A model generated the notes under the pieces. The model did no database searches. It was not told where the DNA came from and saw only the letters and a list, made by a program, of their open reading frames with translations. Source: Verrucomicrobiaceae bacterium (GTDB taxonomy: Bacteria > Verrucomicrobiota > Verrucomicrobiia > Chthoniobacterales > Chthoniobacteraceae). Taken from it: a stretch of DNA of 61,923 bases. A program made the translations under genes and the position numbers. Below, one piece after another: positions 25,620 to 32,996 of this stretch. The stretch is from NCBI GenBank assembly GCA_005791535.1, contig SXWH01000131.1:1-61923 (forward strand). The letters are read 5' to 3'. Positions within the stretch are counted from its first letter, which is position 1, and each line of letters begins with the position of its first letter.

Positions 25620-26749
25620 ACTTCAGAATCCCTGCAAGTTGCCTGTGAAACTCGCACCACTTCGTCGCGATGCGTCGGCTGCGGTTTGCCGGGGCGGAAA
25701 AACTCCAGATGCTCGACCGTCGCGGAAACTCCCGTCGCTCGAATCGTCGCCACCGCGCTCTCCAGCGCATCGCGAATTGCCTCGGGCGAGGCTTCCGCGC
25801 GGCAATTGAGAATGACCTGCGCGCTCTCCACCGGCTCCTCCAGCCGCAGCGAGAGCTCCGGCACGAAGTCGCTCCTCACGAGATTGATTGCCGCCACGTC
25901 GCCGAGGCCCGAGTCGGGGCTCAGCGTCATTTTCAAATGCGCGATCTCGCCGGTCAGCACGCGCTGCATTTCAGCCGCGAGTCCCTTGAGCACGGTATCC
26001 GCGTCGAAAGGCGTCGCGGCGCTCACCTGCACAGTAGCATTCAGCCAGCCGAGCAACGCTTCGCCTTCCGCGTAAATGCCGTAGTCCACCTCCATCGTCG
26101 CGCGCTCCACCTGCTCGCCGCCGGTCATCTTCGCGAACCATTCGTCGAGCCCCGCGCCGGTTCTCACGCTGACCGCGAGCACCTCGGCTTTCGGAAATTC
26201 CTTCGCCAGCGCCGCCTTCAACCGCTCCATCCGCGCTGCATCCACGAGGTCAGATTTCGTCACCACGAGAATATCCGCCTCCTCGAGTTGCTTGCGGAAA
26301 ATATACGTAACCTTCGCGGAGAACTGCCCGCCCTCCGCGAGCCCGAGTACACGCTCGGCGCGAATCGGATCGACCAGCACGCTCAGCGGCGCGATGGCGA
26401 ACGAATCGCCGTAAATCCTCCGCAGCGGATACGTCACCGTCGCTACCAAATCCGTGCAACTCCCCACCGGCTCGGCGATGAACACATCCGGACGCGTGCT
26501 CTCCGTGAGCCGCTTTGCCGCATCGGTGAGCGTGTTAAAGCGGCAGCAAAAACACCCGCCGGTGATCTCCTCCGTCTCGAATCCCTTCGCGCGCAGCATC
26601 GCCGTATCCACGAGTTCGCTGCCCTGGTCGTTGGTGATCAAACCCACGCGCATCCCCTGCCCCGCGAGCCGCTGGGCGAGCGCCGCGACCGCCGTCGTCT
26701 TCCCCGCGCCGAGGAATCCGCCAATCATGATGTAGCGTGCCTTGGCCAT
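25595..26749 (-). CDS. CobW/P47K (COG0523, G3E) GTPase
   Basis: 384 residues. Walker A GGFLGAGKTT at 10-19; the COG0523 metal-binding motif GGCFCC with Cys66, Cys68 and Cys69; base-recognition VTKSDLVD. Such GTPases deliver metal ions (Zn, Co, Ni, Fe) to client proteins. A CobW C-terminal domain is not obvious; the C-terminal 100 residues are divergent. Its ATG follows the stop of the GcvH-like gene without a gap, so the two are surely co-expressed. The last residues derive from tandem-repeat DNA. Confidence 0.85.
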   Translation of the reverse strand: MAKARYIMIGGFLGAGKTTAVAALAQRLAGQGMRVGLITNDQGSELVDTAMLRAKGFETEEITGGCFCCRFNTLTDAAKRLTESTRPDVFIAEPVGSCTDLVATVTYPLRRIYGDSFAIAPLSVLVDPIRAERVLGLAEGGQFSAKVTYIFRKQLEEADILVVTKSDLVDAARMERLKAALAKEFPKAEVLAVSVRTGAGLDEWFAKMTGGEQVERATMEVDYGIYAEGEALLGWLNATVQVSAATPFDADTVLKGLAAEMQRVLTGEIAHLKMTLSPDSGLGDVAAINLVRSDFVPELSLRLEEPVESAQVILNCRAEASPEAIRDALESAVATIRATGVSATVEHLEFFRPGKPQPTHRDEVVRVSQATCRDSEVSSRTVGQ

Positions 26750-27208
26750 TCAGTGTTCCTCCGCGTCTTGCTTTTCCAAAATCTTATCAATCGTCGCATC
26801 GAGCATCCCGCGATACACGTCGAGCGACACGCACTTCGCATCGGGCTTCCCCGTGAATTCATACAGCCAGCCCGCTCCGTACGGGTCTTCGCCCACGGTC
26901 TCGACATTCGTCGCCAGCGCCGGATTGCCTGTGTCAAACACCCCGTCGCCGCAGCAGTAGAGGTCGCTGATTGCCTTGAAGCCCTCGATGCTCCCGACGA
27001 TGTCGCCGCTCGCCAGCGCGTCGCCCGCGGCCTTCTCGAATCGCACCTCCACCATCTCGCCCAGCATTCGCGTGGCGAACTTCGTGAACCCCACGCGCCA
27101 CTTCCCGCCGCCGAGATCCATCAGCCAGAAATGCGACGGACTGTACAGGCAGTCCACCGGCAGATGCGTGACGAAATTGCTCCGCTTGTAAAATGACGTG
27201 CCGGGCAT
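26750..27208 (-). CDS. GcvH-like lipoyl-domain protein
   Basis: 152 residues. Matches the glycine-cleavage H-protein fold: YSPSHFWL (strand after the N-terminal extension), WRVGFTKFATRMLGEMVEV, the lipoylation site IEGFKAISDLY with Lys78, and EDPYGAGWLYEF. It differs from true GcvH by a 20-residue N-terminal extension, the VESVKA to IEGFKA change and a CysCys pair (85-86) just after the lipoyl turn. No gcvT or gcvP is near. More like the lipoate-carrier proteins (LbpA group) used outside glycine cleavage; that is inference. Confidence 0.75.
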   Translation of the reverse strand: MPGTSFYKRSNFVTHLPVDCLYSPSHFWLMDLGGGKWRVGFTKFATRMLGEMVEVRFEKAAGDALASGDIVGSIEGFKAISDLYCCGDGVFDTGNPALATNVETVGEDPYGAGWLYEFTGKPDAKCVSLDVYRGMLDATIDKILEKQDAEEH

Positions 27209-27212
27209 CGTG

Positions 27213-29504
27213 CTATTTTTTCTGCTGCGCCAGCGTGAACCAATCCTGCCCGCCAAACGGATTCCCCATTCCGCCGCCGCCGGGCTTTCCGGTGTGGCGC
27301 TCCGTATCCCGCTTGCCTGCTTCCTTCGGCGCGCCGGGCTTGCGTTGCGATTCCACCACCGCGTTCGACTTCATCGACAGCGCGATGCGCTTCCGCGGGA
27401 TGTCCACTTCCATCACCGTCACGTTCACCTTCTGCCCCGGCTTCACCACCTCCGCCGGGTCCTTCACGAAATTATCCGACAGCGCGCTGATGTGCACCAG
27501 CCCGTCCTGATGCACCCCGATGTCCACGAAGCACCCGAACGCCGTCACGTTCGTCACGATCCCCGGCAGCTTCTGGCCGGGCTTCAGGTCGTTCATCGTA
27601 TGCACATCCGCAAACGAGAACGTCTCAAACTGCGCACGCGGATCGCGTCCCGGCTTCGCCAGCTCCTTCACGATGTCCGTTAAAGTCGGCAGCCCCACGT
27701 CCTCCGTCACGTATTTCTTCAAATCAATCTTCGCCCGCTTTCCGGCGTCCGCGATGAGGTCCGGCACGGAGCAGCCCACGTCCTTCGCCATCCGCTCCAC
27801 CAGCTCGTAGCGCTCGGGATGAACTGCGCTGCCATCGAGCGGATGCTCGCCGCCCCGGATGCGCAGGAATCCCGCCGCCTGCTCAAACGCCTTCGGTCCC
27901 AGCGCCGCCACCTTCAGCAGTTCCTTGCGCGATTTAAACGGACCGTTCTCATCGCGATGCGCGATAATGTTCCCCGCCACCCGGCTGTTCAGGCCCGCCA
28001 CGTAGGAGAGCAGGTGCTTGCTCGCCGTGTTCAGCTCCACGCCCACACTGTTCACACACGAAGTCACCACGTCATCCAGTTGCTTCTTCAGCGCGGTCTG
28101 ATCCACGTCATGCTGATACTGCCCGACGCCGATGCTCTTCGGGTCTAGCTTCACCAGCTCCGCCAGCGGATCCATCAAGCGCCGCCCGATGCTCACCGCG
28201 CCGCGCACCGTGATGTCGTGATTCGGGAACTCCTCCCGCGCCGCCTCGCTCGCCGAGTAAATCGACGCACCGCTCTCGTTCACCACCACCACCGGGATGT
28301 TCGACGGCAGCTTCAGCGAGCGGATGAACGTCTCCGTCTCCCTCGACGCCGTCCCATTCCCAATCGCGATCGCCTCCACCTTGAACTTCTCCACTGCGAG
28401 CGTGATCATCCGCTTCGCCAGCGCCTCGTCGCGCTCGGGATAAATCACATCGTTGCCGAGCAGCTTCCCCTGCTTGTCCAGCAGCACAATCTTGCACCCC
28501 GTGCGAAAGCCCGGATCGATCCCCAGCACCGCCTTCTGCCCCAGCGGCGCCGCCAGAAGCACCTCGCGGATGTTTTGCGCAAACACCCGGATCGCCTCCT
28601 CGTCCGCCTTCTTCTTAAAAGTGATGCGCGCCTCGCCCTCCATCGCAAAACCCAGCAGCCGCTTGTAGCAATCCTGCGCCGCCTCGTGCACCTGCATCGC
28701 CGCCGGCGATTTCCCCTTCACAAACATCGAGTCCAGCAACGCCAGCGCCTCGTCCTCATCCGGGGTCAGCCTGCAAATCAAAAAGCCCTCGCTCTCCCCG
28801 CGCCGCATCGCCAGCACCCGGTGCGATGGCGCCGTCGCCGCCGGCTCGCTCCAGTCGAAGTAATCCTTAAACTTCGCCGCCTCCGCCTCCTTCCCGCTCA
28901 GCACCTTCGAGCGCAGCATCCCCTTCTCCATATAAAGAGCACGCATCCTCGCCCGCGCCGTCGCATCCTCCGAAATCCGCTCCGCAATAATATCCCGCGC
29001 CCCCGCCAGCGCCTCCTCGGCATTCTTGAACACATCCTTCTTGTCCTCGATCTGCCACTCCCGCCCCACATACTCCTTCGCCGCCGCCATCACATCCGTC
29101 GCCGGGTCCTGCGCCCAAATCAAATCCGCCAGCGGCTCCAGCCCCTTCTCCTTCGCCGTCGTCGCACGCGTCCGCTTCTTCGGACGGAACGGCGCATAAA
29201 TATCCTCCAGCGCATTCATCGTCTCCGCCGCCTCGATCTTATGCGCCAGAATCTCCGTGAGAAGCTTCCGCTCCGTCAGCGACTCCAAAATACTCGCCCG
29301 CCGCTTATCCAGCTCCTCCAGTTGCTCCAGCCGGTCCCGGATGCTCGTGATTTTCACCTCATCCAGCTCCCCCGTCCGCTCCTTGCGATACCGCGCGATA
29401 AAAGGCACCGTCCCACCCTCCTCCAGCAACACCGCCGTAGCGGCCACCTGTCGGGGTTGAATCGCGAGTTCCTTGGCAATTTTGAGGACGTGTTGTTCGA
29501 GCAT
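27213..29504 (-). CDS. tex: Tex family RNA-binding S1 protein
   Basis: 763 residues from ATG 29504; upstream in-frame codons run into repeat DNA and are discarded. Domain order as in Tex: N-terminal helical region with VPFIARYRKERTGELDE, YqgF/RNase H-like domain (ILGIDPGFRTGCK-like segment near residues 340-440), helix-hairpin-helix repeats, and a C-terminal S1 domain (GQKLPGIVTNVTAFGCFVDIGVHQDGLVH). The C-terminal tail is Gly/Lys-rich. Tex binds RNA and affects transcription and translation. It ends 4 bp before the GcvH-like ATG. Confidence 0.93.
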   Translation of the reverse strand: MLEQHVLKIAKELAIQPRQVAATAVLLEEGGTVPFIARYRKERTGELDEVKITSIRDRLEQLEELDKRRASILESLTERKLLTEILAHKIEAAETMNALEDIYAPFRPKKRTRATTAKEKGLEPLADLIWAQDPATDVMAAAKEYVGREWQIEDKKDVFKNAEEALAGARDIIAERISEDATARARMRALYMEKGMLRSKVLSGKEAEAAKFKDYFDWSEPAATAPSHRVLAMRRGESEGFLICRLTPDEDEALALLDSMFVKGKSPAAMQVHEAAQDCYKRLLGFAMEGEARITFKKKADEEAIRVFAQNIREVLLAAPLGQKAVLGIDPGFRTGCKIVLLDKQGKLLGNDVIYPERDEALAKRMITLAVEKFKVEAIAIGNGTASRETETFIRSLKLPSNIPVVVVNESGASIYSASEAAREEFPNHDITVRGAVSIGRRLMDPLAELVKLDPKSIGVGQYQHDVDQTALKKQLDDVVTSCVNSVGVELNTASKHLLSYVAGLNSRVAGNIIAHRDENGPFKSRKELLKVAALGPKAFEQAAGFLRIRGGEHPLDGSAVHPERYELVERMAKDVGCSVPDLIADAGKRAKIDLKKYVTEDVGLPTLTDIVKELAKPGRDPRAQFETFSFADVHTMNDLKPGQKLPGIVTNVTAFGCFVDIGVHQDGLVHISALSDNFVKDPAEVVKPGQKVNVTVMEVDIPRKRIALSMKSNAVVESQRKPGAPKEAGKRDTERHTGKPGGGGMGNPFGGQDWFTLAQQKK

Positions 29505-29586
29505 GAAGATGGAAAAGGCTGCGCATCCTGCAAACCCCGCGACAGACCGCAATGCCGAAACCAAAAAAACATCCACCGCACAGCGC

Positions 29587-29691
29587 AACGTAGGCGAGAT
29601 TTCCAATCTCGCTCTGGACGCCCGCCGAAGCCCGACAACGCCCCCGCTCCGGCAGACGCTCCAAAGCGAGGTTACAAACCTCGCCTACGTT
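29587..29691. repeat. REP-like double-hairpin palindromic element
   Basis: A perfect 12-bp inverted repeat, AACGTAGGCGAG at 29587-29598 and CTCGCCTACGTT at 29680-29691, bounds a 105-bp element. Each end also forms its own hairpin: GCGAGA/TCTCGC at 29594-29612 and GCGAGGTT/AACCTCGC at 29666-29684. This mirrored pair is the layout of REP/BIME-type elements. It sits in the spacer between the TPR gene and tex. Confidence 0.8.
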
Positions 29692-29732
29692 GGCCCGCTC
29701 GCCGCCTTGGACCCGCCCCGCCGCACGTGATC

Positions 29733-29765
29733 GCGACGGCTAAAGCCGCTAACTCTTTTGCAAAA
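29733..29765. repeat. small palindromes between the TPR gene and tex
   Basis: CGGCTAAAGCCG (29737-29748) forms a short hairpin, and CTTTTGCAAAAG (29754-29765) is a perfect 12-bp palindrome 18 bp beyond the TPR gene's stop. They could form a weak terminator for that gene on the minus strand, or be part of an intergenic repeat family. Confidence 0.45.
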
Positions 29766-29782
29766 GCGCCGCCCAAAGACCT

Positions 29783-31366
29783 TCATTTCTTGCCGGCGTC
29801 CGAATCTCCATCAGCGAGGCCATCGAGGTATTTCTGATACTTCATGGTGCGTCCGTGCTCGGCGCCTTCGGCATCGGTGGAGATTTCGATGGCTTTGCGT
29901 GCCTCGTCTTTTGCGTCTTCGATGCGTCCGTTGCGCTGGTGCCAGCGGGCGAGGGACCAGTGCCCCTCGGCGAGGTAGAAGCGGTCGCTTTTTTTGCGAT
30001 CTTTGAGGCCCTCGATTCCCTGGCGGATGAGGTCGCCGGCTTCTTGCTGGCGCTCGGGAGCGCGGAGAACGTCGCCGAGACGGTAGAGATCGATGGCGAG
30101 ATCCGGGTGAGGACCACCGGGGGCGTTTTGGTGAATGTCGCGGGCCCGTGCGAAATGGGCGGCGGCCTCTTCGGTATTGCCCATCTCCGCGAGTAGCCCG
30201 CCGAGGGAACCGAGCGTCTCGGCGAGGACGCTCGTGTCGGGCAACGGTTGGTTTTTGAGGCAGGAAAGAGCGTCTTCCAGATAGTTTCTTGCGACTATGA
30301 AGTGTTTGTTAGCCCAAGCATGGCGATCATCGTCCCGGAACTGACATGCTCTCCGCCAATTGAAACGGCCAATGATTCCCAGCAGCCTGGCTAAGTCCTC
30401 GGGCTTGGATTCGGGGCGGTCCGTGAATCTTTTCAAAGCGTCGTGTGCGTAGCGAAGTGCCTCTTCTTCGTATCCGTTGTCTTCGAGCAGGGAAACGATC
30501 AGCACGCGATCATTCAGACTGCGGGGCCGGGCGAGTAGGGATTTGTGTTTATCGAAAACGGGTGGCTGCCGCATGATGGGCTCGGCTTCCTCGTATTGGC
30601 CGGCTTCCCATAGCATCGTGGCGAGCCAGCGCTTCGCGTTGACGGTATAGGGGTTTTCGGAGTGGGTGTCCTGAATGCGGTAGGCTACAATTTCCCGCCA
30701 GATTTTGGCGGATTTTTCGGGGTGCCTGACGCGGTCGTACACGATGGCGAGCCGAACGTGTGCTTGTTCCCAAAGGTCGCCCCGTCGTTCGCCGATCTTT
30801 TCACATGCTTCGATGTATGCTGGCAGAGCGCCGGCAGGGTTTTCGCTGACGTATTGTGCATCGCCGATGAGGATGAGCATTTCGACAGCGGCTTCTGTAT
30901 CCTCGCTTACGATGGGGTGTTTTTGCGGCGGGATGACGGGGTATTTTCCGAGCGCAAATTGGAGGTGAGGCACGGCGGCGAGTCCTCCATCGATACAAAC
31001 AGCGTCACGGAGCGCGCCAGCGAACTTTTGAAAAAGCTTGTCTTCATCCATCTTAAACCTGACGGCGAGCAAGCGCCTGGCTCGTTCAAGGTGCTCGATG
31101 ATGTCTGGGTCATCATCAGGCTCAAACGAAGCGAACGCATCATTGCGGATGCTCTTTGCAAAGCGGACGGCGTCGCGGAAATCCGTCTGCTGTTTTTCGC
31201 GAGCAGCGATGGCGTTTCGTTCCGCGCGCCAATCGCAGACAAGGCTGACCGTGCCTGCGGTGATGACGACGAGTAGGATCTGGAATGCGACTCGATACCG
31301 ATGGAGAAAGCCGATGCGCTTTTCGCCGGAGTCCGGGATGCCCTGCGGTGAAACGGGCGCGCTCAT
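29783..31366 (-). CDS. TPR-containing membrane-anchored protein
   Basis: 527 residues. One membrane helix near residues 28-45 (FQILLVVITAGTVSLV) then a long helical region with tetratricopeptide-like repeats, for example AVEMLILIGDAQYVSENPAGALPAYIEACEK and the segments at 370-500. Likely a protein-interaction scaffold facing the periplasm. No catalytic domain is seen. The N-terminal region resembles the part following the kinase domain in verrucomicrobial and planctomycete Ser/Thr kinases with TPRs, but no kinase is present here. Confidence 0.65.
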   Translation of the reverse strand: MSAPVSPQGIPDSGEKRIGFLHRYRVAFQILLVVITAGTVSLVCDWRAERNAIAAREKQQTDFRDAVRFAKSIRNDAFASFEPDDDPDIIEHLERARRLLAVRFKMDEDKLFQKFAGALRDAVCIDGGLAAVPHLQFALGKYPVIPPQKHPIVSEDTEAAVEMLILIGDAQYVSENPAGALPAYIEACEKIGERRGDLWEQAHVRLAIVYDRVRHPEKSAKIWREIVAYRIQDTHSENPYTVNAKRWLATMLWEAGQYEEAEPIMRQPPVFDKHKSLLARPRSLNDRVLIVSLLEDNGYEEEALRYAHDALKRFTDRPESKPEDLARLLGIIGRFNWRRACQFRDDDRHAWANKHFIVARNYLEDALSCLKNQPLPDTSVLAETLGSLGGLLAEMGNTEEAAAHFARARDIHQNAPGGPHPDLAIDLYRLGDVLRAPERQQEAGDLIRQGIEGLKDRKKSDRFYLAEGHWSLARWHQRNGRIEDAKDEARKAIEISTDAEGAEHGRTMKYQKYLDGLADGDSDAGKK

Positions 31367-31486
31367 TTTTCGAAAAGCGAGGCGGCGCGGTGGTTGTGGG
31401 AATCGCTCATGCGGGTGGATGGTGTGCCATTTTCCGCCGATGGCTGCACGCCTTTTCCCGATGCGCCCGGCGGTGCGGGGGATGCG

Positions 31487-32017
31487 CTATTTGATGCCGC
31501 GGCGGAGGTATTCGCGGGAGAGTTGCACGTAGCGCTCGGCCCAGACTTTGATGCCGGCTTGTTCTTCGTGCGTGAGTTCGCGGACGACTTTTGCGGGGGA
31601 GCCGAGGATGAGCGAGCCGGGCGGGAATTTTTTGTGTCCGGTGACGAGGGCGCCGGCGCCGACGATGCAGCGATCGCCGATGACTGCGCCGTCGAGGATC
31701 ACTGCATTCATGCCGACGAGGACTTCGTTGCCGACGGTGCATGCGTGGAGGATGGCTTTGTGGCCGACGGTGACGAGCTCGCCGATTTCCACGCCGAAAT
31801 CGTCCGCGAGATGGACGACGGCGCCGTCCTGAATATTGGAGCGCGGGCCGACGCGGATGCTGTGGATATCGGCACGGAGGACGCATTGATACCACACGCT
31901 GGATTCGTCGCCGAGGGTGACGTCGCCGATGAGTGTGGCGTTATTCGCAACGAATGCGGAGGGTGCGAGCGCCGGGACTTTTTCGAGGAAGTTGTCAATA
32001 CGTGAGTTGAAGTTCAT
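31487..32017 (-). CDS. gamma-class carbonic anhydrase family protein
   Basis: 176 residues from ATG 32017. Left-handed beta-helix hexapeptide repeats run through the protein (for example SVWYQCVLRADIHSIRVG). The three zinc-binding histidines are at 69, 86 and 91 in VVHLAD and GHKAILHACTVG. This short CamH/PaaY/YrdA-like type hydrates CO2 or has related unknown activity. Monocistronic and divergent from HU across about 200 bp. Confidence 0.88.
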   Translation of the reverse strand: MNFNSRIDNFLEKVPALAPSAFVANNATLIGDVTLGDESSVWYQCVLRADIHSIRVGPRSNIQDGAVVHLADDFGVEIGELVTVGHKAILHACTVGNEVLVGMNAVILDGAVIGDRCIVGAGALVTGHKKFPPGSLILGSPAKVVRELTHEEQAGIKVWAERYVQLSREYLRRGIK

Positions 32018-32107
32018 GATGGAAATTGTGCCCGGTGGAAAAAGAGACATCAACCGCGAAGGCTGACGAATAAAGGGTTTGAGACGAAAAAATTTTCAAA
32101 ATGTCCG

Positions 32108-32140
32108 TTGACTATGGCGAAGACCGCTGACAATTAGGGT
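32108..32140 (+). promoter_or_regulatory. possible promoter of the HU gene
   Basis: TTGACT at 32108-32113 follows an A/T-rich stretch (AAAAAATTTTCAAAAT, like an UP element). The matching -10 is poor: ACAATT (16 bp spacer) or TAGGGT (21 bp spacer). The downstream leader is A/C-rich up to the ATG at 32216. Confidence 0.35.
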
Positions 32141-32215
32141 GCCGTTGCGGTCAATGACAGCACACTCAAAAACAAACAGAAACCAACCCAAGAACAGAAC
32201 ACGAAAAACATCATT

Positions 32216-32494
32216 ATGAACAAAGCAGAACTCGTAGCATCCGTCGCCAAGGCACTCGGAAAAGACACCTCGAAAGCAGCCGCTGAAAAAGCAGTGGCAG
32301 CCACGATCGACTCGATCGCCGGCGCGCTGAAGAAAGGCCAGAGCGTGCAGCTCATCGGCTTCGGCACCTTCAAGGTCGTCGCCCGCAAGGCCCGCACGGG
32401 TGTGAACCCGAAGACCGGCGAGAAGATCAAGATCAAGGCTTCGAAGGCCGTGAAGTTTGGTGCCGGCAAGGAGCTCAAGTCGAAGCTCAAGTAA
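32216..32494 (+). CDS. HU family DNA-binding protein
   Basis: 92 residues, a typical HU monomer: MNKAELVASVAKALGKD at the dimer interface and the DNA-binding arm region GFGTFKVVARKARTGVNPKTG. A nucleoid protein that bends and compacts DNA. The 60 bases before the ATG are A/C-rich with no Shine-Dalgarno motif. A strong intrinsic terminator follows 19 bp after the stop. Confidence 0.95.
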   Translation: MNKAELVASVAKALGKDTSKAAAEKAVAATIDSIAGALKKGQSVQLIGFGTFKVVARKARTGVNPKTGEKIKIKASKAVKFGAGKELKSKLK

Positions 32495-32513
32495 GCATTC
32501 GTCTTTCATGAAG

Positions 32514-32550
32514 AGCCCCGCCTTCTGACCGAGGGCGGGGCTTTTTCTTT
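32514..32550 (+). terminator. intrinsic terminator of the HU gene
   Basis: AGCCCCGCC (32514-32522) pairs with GGCGGGGCT (32534-32542) across an 11-base loop, followed directly by TTTTCTTTT. Good rho-independent terminator for the HU transcript. Confidence 0.9.
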
Positions 32551-32566
32551 TCGCGAGGGAATAGTC

Positions 32567-32902
32567 ATGCCCGTGGAATATGTGTGCCAGCGCTGCACGA
32601 ATTGCTGCAAGTGGCCCGGTGTGGTGAAGGTGGAACCGGACGAGATCGCGGCAATTGCGGCGTTTGTGGGGATGGCGGAGGAGGAGTTCATCGAGCAGCA
32701 CACGCGGCTGAGGCCGGACCGCAGGGGGCTGTCGCTGCTGGAGCGGGAGGATCATTCGTGCGCATGGCTGGATGGACGCGACTGTGCGCTGCAGTCGGTG
32801 AAGCCGAGGCAGTGCCGGGCTTTCCCGAACGGGTGGAACTTCCCGGGCTGGCGGGAGATGTGCGAGGCGGTGCCGGTGCTGGTTTCGGACAAAGCCAAAT
32901 AA
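32567..32902 (+). CDS. YkgJ family cysteine-cluster protein
   Basis: 111 residues. CQRCTNCCKWPG at 7-18 and the later CAWLDGRDCALQSVKPRQCRAFP (split here: CAWL, DCAL, RQCRAFP) form the conserved CxxCxxCC plus Cys pattern of the YkgJ family, thought to bind zinc or an Fe-S cluster. Function unknown. Notably it has one of the few Shine-Dalgarno-like sequences in the window, GAGGGA about 8 bp before the ATG. Confidence 0.88.
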   Translation: MPVEYVCQRCTNCCKWPGVVKVEPDEIAAIAAFVGMAEEEFIEQHTRLRPDRRGLSLLEREDHSCAWLDGRDCALQSVKPRQCRAFPNGWNFPGWREMCEAVPVLVSDKAK

Positions 32903-32996
32903 AAACCGGGCCGCGGCGGTTGTTCCGGTGCTTGACGGAAGGCTCGGGGCCGCACAAATAGCGCGCTCCCGCGGTTTGACGCGGGCATTTCACGAT

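Noticed and set aside
25670..27196. 508-residue open frame on the plus strand opposite the GTPase and GcvH-like genes
   Set aside because: Both underlying minus-strand genes have strong family motifs; the plus frame has none.
26750..27208. Classification as an ordinary glycine-cleavage H protein
   Set aside because: No gcvT or gcvP is near, the lipoylation motif is divergent and there is an N-terminal extension; I call it GcvH-like only.
28218..29837. 539-residue open frame on the plus strand opposite tex
   Set aside because: Extremely rich in Arg, Leu, Pro and His without domains; it is the shadow of the tex codon bias and also runs through the palindromic element.
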